From the NCBI GenBank assembly GCA_051748565.1, contig JBNJHN010000022.1, forward strand, positions 1 to 29,150: a stretch of DNA of 29,150 nt, read 5' to 3'. A program made the position numbers and the translations under genes. Source of the stretch: SKPH01 sp051748565 (lineage in GTDB: Bacteria; Bacillota; Dethiobacteria; DTU022). Of this stretch, positions 23,614-29,150 are shown piece by piece (within the stretch, counting starts at the first letter, position 1; the number at the start of each line of letters is the position of its first letter). The notes below the pieces were generated by a model. That model had not been told where the DNA came from. It worked only from the letters and a program-made list of their open reading frames with translations, and did not search any database.

Positions 23614-23631
23614 ATATTCACCTGTTCGTAG

Positions 23632-23661
23632 ATTATAACCAGCGTATGCTACTCATACCAA
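23632..23661 (-). promoter_or_regulatory. Probable apbE promoter
   Basis: On the minus strand TTGGTA (23661-23656) and TATAAT (23637-23632) are 18 bases apart and lie about 20 bases before the apbE start. A small inverted repeat GTATG-agtag-CATAC sits in the spacer and could bind a regulator. Confidence 0.5.
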
Positions 23662-23690
23662 TCAATTAGAGTATACCAGTTTACATGCTT

Positions 23691-23728
23691 CGGGGACACA
23701 CCTCCTGTTGAGGAATGCCCCCGTTTTT
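23691..23728 (+). repeat. REP-like hairpin or plus-strand terminator
   Basis: An outer stem CGGGG (23691-23695) / CCCCG (23719-23723) encloses an inner stem CCTC (23701-23704) / GAGG (23710-23713), and five Ts follow on the plus strand. No plus-strand gene ends here, so a terminator has no obvious client. The form GGGGACAC...CCTC...GAGG...CCCC reminds me of REP palindromes linked to Y1-type (RAYT) transposases; that is from memory and unverified. Confidence 0.4.
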
Positions 23729-23780
23729 CACTTTCTTCTCATTAAATACTAAGCTGACGAAAGAATCGTCATATTTGCCT

Positions 23781-24863
23781 TTAACGGGCTCTGGTATAAG
23801 CCTCGTTAAGTGCTTCCAGGTAGTATGACACTGTGATTGTAACAGCAGTTACCAGGTCTGGATCGTCGGGTGAGCCATCTTCCAGCAAATCTAAAGAATT
23901 AATCTCATCAACAGTCTTGCCAGTCATCCATTCTTCCAGATCGGCAATCTGCTCATACCATTCTCTCTCGATCGGAGAAGCACGACGCATTCCATAATCA
24001 TCACCGAGTTCTTTTTTAGTCGGGAAGGTGGCCGTTCGATCGGAAGTTACCTGTCCTTCCTCATCAAAATTAACCCTGGTCTGGGCAGCGTCAATCAGTA
24101 CTGCCTTAACCCCTCCTGTGCTGTCAAATGCTGCCGCGGCAATATTAACATCAACCTGGGCCATGGGCATTATTTCATTATCAGCATCGTAACCGACTGA
24201 CCTGTTGATTGCAATGTTATGCCCCAGTCCCAGCATTTCTGCACCAGGCAGGACATCAACTGCATTTTGATATGCTTTTTCAAGAGCTGCTATATAAGCA
24301 GTGACCGTCATTGTAACCGAGGTTACCAAGTCAGGATCGGCGGGAGCACCGTCATCAAGCAAATCCAAAGCTTTTATTTCATCAACAGTTTTTCCAACCA
24401 TCCATTCTTCCAAAGAGGCAATCTGCTCGTCCCATTCTCTTTCAATTTCAGAAGCGCGACGCATTCCATAATCATCGCCAAGTTCTCTTTTTGAAAGGAA
24501 TTCTCCTGTCGGATCTGTGGCAACCTGAAGTTCCTCATCAAATGCAACCCTGACCTGAGCAGTATCAATGAGCACATCTACCACTCTGCCATCCTGATCA
24601 AACGAGGCAGTAGCAATTACGCTGTCAACCTGGGCCATGGGCATAATATCATTTTCCGGATCATAATCTACCGACCTTCCAATTGTTGTTATTACTCCCA
24701 ACCCGAGGCTCGAGACTTCACCAATTCCGGGAACATCATCGTCCGGAACGTCATTGTCAGGTACATCGTTATCCGGAATATCATTTGCCGGAGCTTCGCC
24801 ACAACCGACAATCATGATCAGAGCTAATAAAAACACCAGTCCCAACCATAATATTTTTTTCAC
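23781..24863 (-). CDS. PplA-like lipoprotein with two flavinylation-type domains
   Basis: A 360-residue predicted lipoprotein: signal segment then MIVGC with lipobox Cys21, an acidic linker of about four N/D-D-V-P repeats (27-45), and two copies of one domain (about 52-201 and 210-358). The copies align without gaps at an offset of 158 residues with about two thirds identity. Each holds IMPMAQVD, VLIDxAQxRV, ELGDDYGMRRAS, EEWMxGKTVDEI, and ends in D-L-V-T-x-V-T-x-T-V. That last motif (T181-S-V-T184; T339-A-V-T342) resembles the S/T-G-A-T site at which ApbE attaches FMN. Similar two-domain lipoproteins (COG4939; Listeria PplA) act in extracellular electron transfer. The start is GTG after TTGGAGGG. 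The apbE gene follows. Function as an FMN-carrying surface electron shuttle is inferred. Confidence 0.72.
   Translation of the reverse strand: MKKILWLGLVFLLALIMIVGCGEAPANDIPDNDVPDNDVPDDDVPGIGEVSSLGLGVITTIGRSVDYDPENDIMPMAQVDSVIATASFDQDGRVVDVLIDTAQVRVAFDEELQVATDPTGEFLSKRELGDDYGMRRASEIEREWDEQIASLEEWMVGKTVDEIKALDLLDDGAPADPDLVTSVTMTVTAYIAALEKAYQNAVDVLPGAEMLGLGHNIAINRSVGYDADNEIMPMAQVDVNIAAAAFDSTGGVKAVLIDAAQTRVNFDEEGQVTSDRTATFPTKKELGDDYGMRRASPIEREWYEQIADLEEWMTGKTVDEINSLDLLEDGSPDDPDLVTAVTITVSYYLEALNEAYTRAR
23790..24236 (-). repeat. Second copy of the duplicated lipoprotein domain
   Basis: Codons for residues 210-358 of the lipoprotein. This copy matches the copy at 24261-24710 at DNA level in several long stretches, for example around the GDDYGMRRAS codons (near 23980-24010 against 24455-24485), showing an in-gene tandem duplication. 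Confidence 0.85.
24261..24710 (-). repeat. First copy of the duplicated lipoprotein domain
   Basis: Codons for residues 52-201 of the lipoprotein. Protein alignment with the second copy is gapless over about 146 residues. Confidence 0.85.
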
Positions 24864-24905
24864 AAAAATCCCTCCAATTTTTTATTTTTTTATTCAGCAG
24901 TCAAT

Positions 24906-24948
24906 ATCTATTTTTCAAATAGATTAATAATACTACTAAATCTATTTG
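24906..24948 (-). promoter_or_regulatory. Three-copy inverted motif upstream of the flavin lipoprotein gene
   Basis: ATCTATTT (24906-24913), AAATAGAT (24917-24924) and ATCTATTT (24940-24947) are one motif in alternating orientation. The middle copy can pair with the left (8 pairs, 3-base loop) or, extended to CAAATAGATT/AATCTATTTG, with the right (10 pairs, 13-base gap). A minus-strand promoter candidate lies just upstream, so the block would be in the 5' leader, or may be an operator. Confidence 0.55.
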
Positions 24949-24961
24949 CCTGCTATCATAT

Positions 24962-24990
24962 ATATTACTATTTTTTTTAAAAATGATCAA
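24962..24990 (-). promoter_or_regulatory. Possible promoter of the flavin lipoprotein gene
   Basis: On the minus strand TTGATC (24990-24985) and TAATAT (24967-24962) are 17 bases apart in very AT-rich DNA. The start codon is about 100 bases downstream, leaving room for the leader with the three-copy motif. Confidence 0.4.
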
Positions 24991-25012
24991 CCCAAAAAGA
25001 TAGAACACAGTC

Positions 25013-25059
25013 TTGACATTTCCAACGCAATTATTATATTATCACAATATGATAATATA
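25013..25059 (+). promoter_or_regulatory. Promoter with 9-base inverted repeat before the small ferredoxin gene
   Basis: TTGACA (25013-25018) is followed at 16 to 18 bases by TATATT or TATTAT (25035-25042). A perfect inverted repeat TATATTATC (25035-25043) / GATAATATA (25051-25059), spaced by 7 bases, covers the -10 box and start region, as a repressor site would. Confidence 0.5.
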
Positions 25060-25108
25060 TGCAATATCTTAATAATCGGAAAAAATTATTTTAAAATTCG
25101 AGGATTAG

Positions 25109-25321
25109 ATGCAGATGCCGAACACGATGATTAGATTAGACTTTCATAAGTGCCGCCCGGGTCTGTGCAACGCAGGAACGTGCGCCGCCGTTTCTTCCTG
25201 TCCGCTTAATTTAATCACACAGGAAGAGTTTTACAGCTTTCCCATGGCTAACCCGTCAGCATGTAAAGGCTGCTCCAAATGCGTGAATGCCTGTCCACTG
25301 AAGGCGATTTCCTTGTCCTAA
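25109..25321 (+). CDS. Small RLI/ABCE1-like 2[4Fe-4S] ferredoxin
   Basis: A 70-residue iron-sulfur protein. The first half has DFHKCRPGLCNAGTCAAVSSCP, split as C-x4-C-x4-C-x5-C followed by Pro, which resembles the N-terminal cluster domain of the RNase L inhibitor family (CRPxxC...C...CPV). The second half has a standard C-x2-C-x2-C-x3-C-P motif (CKGCSKCVNACP). Two [4Fe-4S] clusters are thus expected. It has no ATPase part, so it is a stand-alone ferredoxin-like protein of unknown partner. ATG 25109 follows GAGG by five bases; ATG 25127 lacks a binding site. It is divergent from the flavin lipoprotein gene and shares its AT-rich intergenic region, which may mean shared redox control. Confidence 0.8.
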   Translation: MQMPNTMIRLDFHKCRPGLCNAGTCAAVSSCPLNLITQEEFYSFPMANPSACKGCSKCVNACPLKAISLS

Positions 25322-25340
25322 GGCTCCTTTTTACATAGTA

Positions 25341-26303
25341 TTACCCTTTATTTTTTAACCATGGCAGCTTGTCCAGGTCGGCATTGCCCCCCGAAATAAT
25401 CAGGGCTATCTTATTACCCCGGATACTGGATCTTTTTTCCAGAACAGTCGCCATGGGCACCGCAGCTGAAGGCTCGATTATTATTTTCATCCTTTCCCAA
25501 ACCAGGCGCATGGCTTCAATTATAGCCTCTTCACTGACAGTTACGATTGCCGACACATAATCACGGATTATAGGAAAAGTTAAATCTCCGAGAGATGTTC
25601 GCAGGCCATCGGCAATTGTATCAGGATTTCCGGCAGGAACAATTGATCCCTGCTGCAATGATCGAAAGGCATCATCTGCTCTTTCCGGTTCAGCTCCAAG
25701 AACAATAGTTGACTCTTTGATGGCATTTGAGGTCAGAGCAGTGCCACTTAATAAGCCGCCGCCTCCAACCGGAGCAATGATTGTATCGAGAGCAGGAACC
25801 TGTTCAAAAAGTTCAAGGGCAGCCGTTGCCTGCCCTGTTATAACCAGATGATTGTTATAAGGATGAATAAAAGCTGCTCCAGTCCGTTCCACAACTCCGG
25901 CCAGTGCAGATTCGCGCGCCTGCTGGTTCGACTCGCTATAGATTATTTCAGCCCCGTAGCCGGCGACAGCAGCTTTTTTTACAGGCGGAGCGTTGTCTGG
26001 CATGACTACATAAGCCTTTATGCCTCTGCAGCGTGCAGCATAAGCAAGCGCGGCCGCATGATTTCCCGAGGAATGCGTTGCCACTCCATTTGCAATGGAT
26101 CCTCTATCCAGACTGTAAACAGCATTTACAGCGCCGCGCGCTTTAAATGCGCCTACTTTCTGGAAATTTTCACATTTAAAAAACAGATCTGCCCCACAAA
26201 GTCGATTTATAGTATGAGAGGTCATCACAGGAGTCAGATTCACGAAAGGAGCTATTCTTATTGCAGCCCCCCTGATATCTTTGATATTCGGATACTCGTT
26301 CAT
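25341..26303 (-). CDS. PLP-dependent threonine/serine dehydratase or serine racemase
   Basis: A 320-residue fold-type II PLP enzyme. The Schiff-base lysine is K54 in AFKARGA, the substrate loop is SSGNHAAAL, the phosphate-binding loop is VGGGGLLSG, and the C-terminal SGGNADLDKLPW closely follows serine racemase and threo-3-hydroxyaspartate dehydratase proteins. There is no C-terminal ACT-like regulatory domain, so it is not the feedback-regulated biosynthetic IlvA; a catabolic threonine or serine ammonia-lyase, or a racemase, is more likely. The start ATG follows AGAGGGG. It is a single gene, convergent with the small ferredoxin gene and divergent from the stress protein gene. Confidence 0.87.
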   Translation of the reverse strand: MNEYPNIKDIRGAAIRIAPFVNLTPVMTSHTINRLCGADLFFKCENFQKVGAFKARGAVNAVYSLDRGSIANGVATHSSGNHAAALAYAARCRGIKAYVVMPDNAPPVKKAAVAGYGAEIIYSESNQQARESALAGVVERTGAAFIHPYNNHLVITGQATAALELFEQVPALDTIIAPVGGGGLLSGTALTSNAIKESTIVLGAEPERADDAFRSLQQGSIVPAGNPDTIADGLRTSLGDLTFPIIRDYVSAIVTVSEEAIIEAMRLVWERMKIIIEPSAAVPMATVLEKRSSIRGNKIALIISGGNADLDKLPWLKNKG

Positions 26304-26414
26304 ATTTAACCCCTCTTAAATTGAGCAGATTTAGAAAATTTCCCGGAGTATAATTATATTACTCTAAAAATCGCAACATCACTACATTTAATATTTTACC
26401 ATGAAAAGGACAAC

Positions 26415-26426
26415 CTCTTTGGAGGT
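26415..26426 (+). promoter_or_regulatory. Hairpin masking an upstream ribosome binding site
   Basis: ACCTC-TT-TG-GAGGT (26413-26426) folds into a short perfect hairpin that would hide the GGAGG before an ATG at 26429. That ATG is in frame with the universal stress protein and would add 15 residues; the unmasked start at 26474 has its own GGAGGGAG. Confidence 0.35.
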
Positions 26427-26473
26427 AAATGCTCTATTCCGGCGAATTTTTAAAAGTGGAGGGAGCGATTAAA

Positions 26474-26926
26474 ATGAAAATACTGGTTTGCATCGACGGT
26501 TCTGCAAACAGTAAAAAATGCATTCAAGTAGCTGCGAAAATGGTAAATGACTGTGCAATTAATGAAGTAGCCCTAATTCATGTCCACGAAAGTTCACAAT
26601 TTTTCCCCGACTACTGGCACGGCAAATACCCTTTTACCCAGGAAGAAGAAAAACAAATTAATCAACTTGATAAAAGGGTAATGGAGCAGCGCAAACAGAT
26701 TTTTGCCGATGCCCTGAAGGAATTTGAAGGGAAAAATATTGAAGTAAAAACCATATTTAAAGTCGGGCACCCTGCTGAAACAATAACTGATGTGACCGAA
26801 AACGGCAGTTTCGATATTGTTGTTATCGGGAGAAGGGGAAGCGGCGGCGTAAAAAAATTATTTATGGGCAGCGTGAGCAGTTCTGTGCTGCAGCTGGTTA
26901 AAACCAATATATTGATAGTTAAATAA
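26474..26926 (+). CDS. Universal stress protein (UspA family)
   Basis: A 150-residue USP-fold protein: it opens with MKILVCIDGSANSKKC, typical of the first strand and loop, and ends with the ATP-binding signature G-R-R-G-S-G-G plus the later G-S-V-S-S-S and a final NILIVK strand, matching G-x2-G-x9-G-S/T. It therefore probably binds ATP. Such proteins help survival under starvation, energy or redox stress, with no defined enzymatic role. I chose ATG 26474, preceded by GGAGGGAG; an in-frame ATG at 26429 exists. It is a single gene, convergent with glpX. Confidence 0.9.
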   Translation: MKILVCIDGSANSKKCIQVAAKMVNDCAINEVALIHVHESSQFFPDYWHGKYPFTQEEEKQINQLDKRVMEQRKQIFADALKEFEGKNIEVKTIFKVGHPAETITDVTENGSFDIVVIGRRGSGGVKKLFMGSVSSSVLQLVKTNILIVK

Positions 26927-26950
26927 AATTTACTCTTGCCCTATCTAAAT

Positions 26951-26968
26951 AATCGGGACCTTCCGATT
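26951..26968. terminator. Possible shared hairpin between the stress protein and glpX genes
   Basis: AATCGG-gacctt-CCGATT is a perfect six-pair hairpin at the convergent gene ends, with short T-rich tails on both sides (TTTATT on plus, ATTATTTA on minus). It is a weak bidirectional terminator candidate. Confidence 0.35.
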
Positions 26969-27954
26969 TATTGACGATACTTTGACTCTTCGGAGACAAA
27001 GCTGGGCTTCCTTTCCAGTTGATGAATAGCATGAACATTACGGATTGTTCTGGTTGTGCCACGCATAACCAGAGAATGAGTTTCCGCCGTTTTGCCACGA
27101 TAGCGAACACCGCCCAGCATGTCACCATCAGTTATGCCTGTTGCGGCAAAGAAAAGATCTTCTCCCTTAGCCAGATCATCAAGCAGTAAAAGCCCGTCAG
27201 GATCTTTTCCACCCGGTTTTCCATTAGTATGACCAGTATCCTTTCCTTTCGGGATAAGACGGCACTGCATATCCCCACCTAAAATCTTCAGGGCTGCTGC
27301 AGCTATTACCCCTTCCGGCGCCCCACCAACCCCAAAAAGTATATCGACCCCGGAAGTTTCAATTGCCGTGGCTATAGCCGCGGAGACATCTCCGTCACTG
27401 ATCAGCTTAACCCTGGCCCCCGCTTCACGTATTTCCGCTATAACTTCTTTATGGCGAGGTCGTTCAAGAATTATGGCAGTTAAATCGCGTACATCCCGGT
27501 CCATGGCACGGGCAACTGCTTTTAAATTTTCTGCCACAGAGGCATCAAGGTTAATGCAACCTCGAGCCTTAGGTCCAACCGCAATTTTATCCATATAAAA
27601 AACATCCGGTGCTTTTAAAAGGCAACCCTTTGGGGCAATGGCTACGACAGATAAGGCATTAGGCAGACCCTTGGCTACCAGGTTGGTCCCCTCAAGGGGA
27701 TCTACGGCAACGTCAACACAAGGCTCTTCAGAAATACCCACCTTTTCACCTATATACAGCATTGGAGCTTCGTCCTTTTCACCTTCCCCGATGACCACAG
27801 TGCCATTAATATGAACCGTATCAAATACAGCACGCATTGCATCAACTGCAGCCTGATCGGCCGCTTCCTTATCCCCAAGCCCCATCAGGCGGCCGGAAGC
27901 CAGGGCCGCCGCTTCAGTAACCCGAACAAATTCCAGGGAAAGTTCTCTTTCCAC
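26968..27954 (-). CDS. glpX: Fructose-1,6-bisphosphatase class II
   Basis: A 328-residue GlpX enzyme that removes the 1-phosphate of fructose 1,6-bisphosphate in gluconeogenesis. It starts with MERELSLEFVRVTEAAALAS, the standard opening, and has the metal-site motifs GEGEKDEAPML (near 56-66) and VDPLEGTN (near 84-91), with the later KLISDGDVSAA and VGGAPEGV blocks. Length and motifs are complete. The start is GTG at 27954, eight bases after GGGGGC; the ATG two bases before it is out of frame. It lies 29 bases after arginine deiminase on the same strand and may be cotranscribed. Its presence fits growth on C1 or short-chain substrates. Confidence 0.95.
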   Translation of the reverse strand: MERELSLEFVRVTEAAALASGRLMGLGDKEAADQAAVDAMRAVFDTVHINGTVVIGEGEKDEAPMLYIGEKVGISEEPCVDVAVDPLEGTNLVAKGLPNALSVVAIAPKGCLLKAPDVFYMDKIAVGPKARGCINLDASVAENLKAVARAMDRDVRDLTAIILERPRHKEVIAEIREAGARVKLISDGDVSAAIATAIETSGVDILFGVGGAPEGVIAAAALKILGGDMQCRLIPKGKDTGHTNGKPGGKDPDGLLLLDDLAKGEDLFFAATGITDGDMLGGVRYRGKTAETHSLVMRGTTRTIRNVHAIHQLERKPSFVSEESKYRQ

Positions 27955-27983
27955 ATCTTAGCCCCCATTCTTTAATCATTCAA

Positions 27984-29150
27984 TTATTCTTGTATTTCTT
28001 CGCGATCCAGGGGCATACTCATGCACCTCGGTCCACCCCGTCCACGCACTAATTCAGAACCGTCAATTTCAAGAACATCGACACCATGATTTCGCAAAGT
28101 GTCATTTGTTGCCTCGTTTCGATCATAGCCAATCACCACTCCCGGTTTGATGGCAAGGGTATTTGTGCTGTCTCCCCACTGTTCCCTGGAAGCAGTGATC
28201 TCATCATTTGCACCCGAGTAAATGATAGCCACCTGGCTGAGCCCCAGGGCTGCTTTCAGCGCCCCTTGCAGGTTATAGCCATTGCTGGCATCCACACGGC
28301 CTTCTTTACCCGGTTTAAGCCAGTAAACATTTATATCATCTTTTATCCCGGGATACATTAAAAACTTATCGATATCCACCATGGTCAGGACTGTGTCCAG
28401 GTGCATAAAAGCACGCTTGCTTGGTATCTGTACAACAATAATTTGTTTAACAAGTTCTTTCTCTATCAGGTATTTATGAGCCACCCATTCGATTGCTTCT
28501 TCCATCGTTCTTTCACTTAAGCCGATCATTAGCGTATCCCTGTTTAAGACGAAAACGTCTCCGCCTTCAATGCCGTACGGGATCTCTTCATGGAAAGCCA
28601 ACTCCACATCTTTAAAAAGGGGATGATATTTTTGTATTATACGTAGAAATGTGGTCTCAAGCCTGCGTGCCGGTAGAAACATACTGCTAATCTGAAGCTT
28701 ATCACCAATCATCGAGCCATGGTCCCTGGTAAAATACATGTTAGGAAGTGGCGGGAGGTAAAAAGGATAGCTATTTGTAGTAAGATCACTGAGAGTGCGG
28801 TATTTTTTAAAATGCTGGACTTCCTGTTTGGGAAGCCCTGCCATGATAGTTGAAACAATCTGCTCCGGAGATTGATCATTAAGATAGCTGTAAATGGCAT
28901 CTATTGCTTCTGGTTCTATCAGGGTGCTTGTTTTGATATGTTTCTTGATCAAATCGCTTTTAACATCCGGGTCCTTCGTAATATCCCTCAGCAATTGATC
29001 CACATAAAACACTTCAACACCGTTATCCTGAAGAGTTAGAGCAAAACCATCATGTTCTACCTGCGCCTTGGCCAACCACGGAATTTCATCAAAAAGAAGG
29101 TCTTCTAAGTAACGAGGAGTTAAATTCTTAAGCTCCAGCCCCGGCCTGTA
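27984..29150 (-). CDS. arcA: Arginine deiminase, N-terminus cut by the window edge
   Basis: The frame runs to the right edge, giving 389 codons; it begins within the first conserved segment (YRPGLELKNLTPRYLEDLLF), so only about 15-25 N-terminal residues are missing. A TTG at 29075 is internal. The enzyme converts arginine to citrulline and ammonia, the first step of the ATP-yielding ADI pathway. Catalytic features are visible: NMYFTRDHG, IEGGDVFV with the substrate carboxylates, the FMHLDTVLTM histidine segment, and the nucleophile Cys in GRGGPRCMSMPL near the end. The carbamoyltransferase and carbamate kinase genes are not in this window. Downstream is glpX, 29 bases away. Confidence 0.95.
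   Translation of the reverse strand, partial: YRPGLELKNLTPRYLEDLLFDEIPWLAKAQVEHDGFALTLQDNGVEVFYVDQLLRDITKDPDVKSDLIKKHIKTSTLIEPEAIDAIYSYLNDQSPEQIVSTIMAGLPKQEVQHFKKYRTLSDLTTNSYPFYLPPLPNMYFTRDHGSMIGDKLQISSMFLPARRLETTFLRIIQKYHPLFKDVELAFHEEIPYGIEGGDVFVLNRDTLMIGLSERTMEEAIEWVAHKYLIEKELVKQIIVVQIPSKRAFMHLDTVLTMVDIDKFLMYPGIKDDINVYWLKPGKEGRVDASNGYNLQGALKAALGLSQVAIIYSGANDEITASREQWGDSTNTLAIKPGVVIGYDRNEATNDTLRNHGVDVLEIDGSELVRGRGGPRCMSMPLDREEIQE

Noticed and set aside
23688..23730. FMN riboswitch near the flavin genes
   Set aside because: CTTCGGGG occurs there, but none of the other conserved RFN elements follow, and it is on the strand opposite to the flavin genes.
1..29150. CRISPR array, tRNA genes, insertion sequences or prophage
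   Set aside because: No regularly spaced repeats, cloverleaf-type sequence, transposase, integrase or phage structural gene was seen on either strand.

Overview
The window looks like a chromosomal piece of a strictly anaerobic Bacillota, probably of class Clostridia. Most genes have strong AGGAGG-type ribosome binding sites, many promoters are near-consensus TTGACA/TATAAT, and the best family matches (CO dehydrogenase with CooF, 2-hydroxyacyl-CoA dehydratase-like proteins, a PplA-like flavin lipoprotein, oxygen-sensitive iron-sulfur proteins) are typical of acetogenic, carboxydotrophic or syntrophic clostridia. The lineage is inferred from gene content only. No tRNA, rRNA, CRISPR array, transposase or phage gene was seen.

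Layout. 1-782: the end of a QueG-like iron-sulfur protein, convergent with a small antibiotic-monooxygenase-fold protein. 907-5690: an export operon (RND/MMPL transporter, YhgE-like coiled-coil partner, TetR regulator) behind a consensus promoter carrying a perfect inverted repeat that the TetR protein probably binds. 5776-8143 (minus): adenine deaminase followed by a CDP-alcohol phosphatidyltransferase. 8286-9533: a predicted lipoprotein serpin. 9586-14051: a possible structured element, then an ArsR regulator with its own promoter and operator-like repeats, a radical SAM protein, and two 2-hydroxyacyl-CoA-dehydratase-like proteins whose reading frames overlap by more than 100 bases. No ATPase activator is encoded nearby. 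This is the best candidate for an undescribed system.

14085-17941 (minus): cooF, cooS and an FAD/NAD(P)H oxidoreductase form a CO-oxidation unit that could pass electrons from CO through the CooF ferredoxin to a pyridine nucleotide. The CooS protein has a CxxC D-cluster motif, and the operon has a long hairpin-rich leader with a palindrome on its promoter. A divided nitroreductase (18184-19023), a possible tiny membrane protein and a gene-poor stretch follow.

19765-22462: a double-hotdog MaoC-like protein and an AMP-forming acyl-CoA synthetase. 22528-24863 (minus): a lipoprotein with two near-identical domains, each ending in a flavinylation-like T-x-V-T motif, followed by a lipoprotein ApbE flavin transferase; together they resemble the PplA/FmnB pair of extracellular electron transfer. 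25109-25321: a small ferredoxin related to the N-terminal domain of RLI/ABCE1. 25341-29150: a serine/threonine dehydratase-type PLP enzyme, a universal stress protein, class II fructose-1,6-bisphosphatase (glpX) and arginine deiminase (arcA, cut by the right edge).
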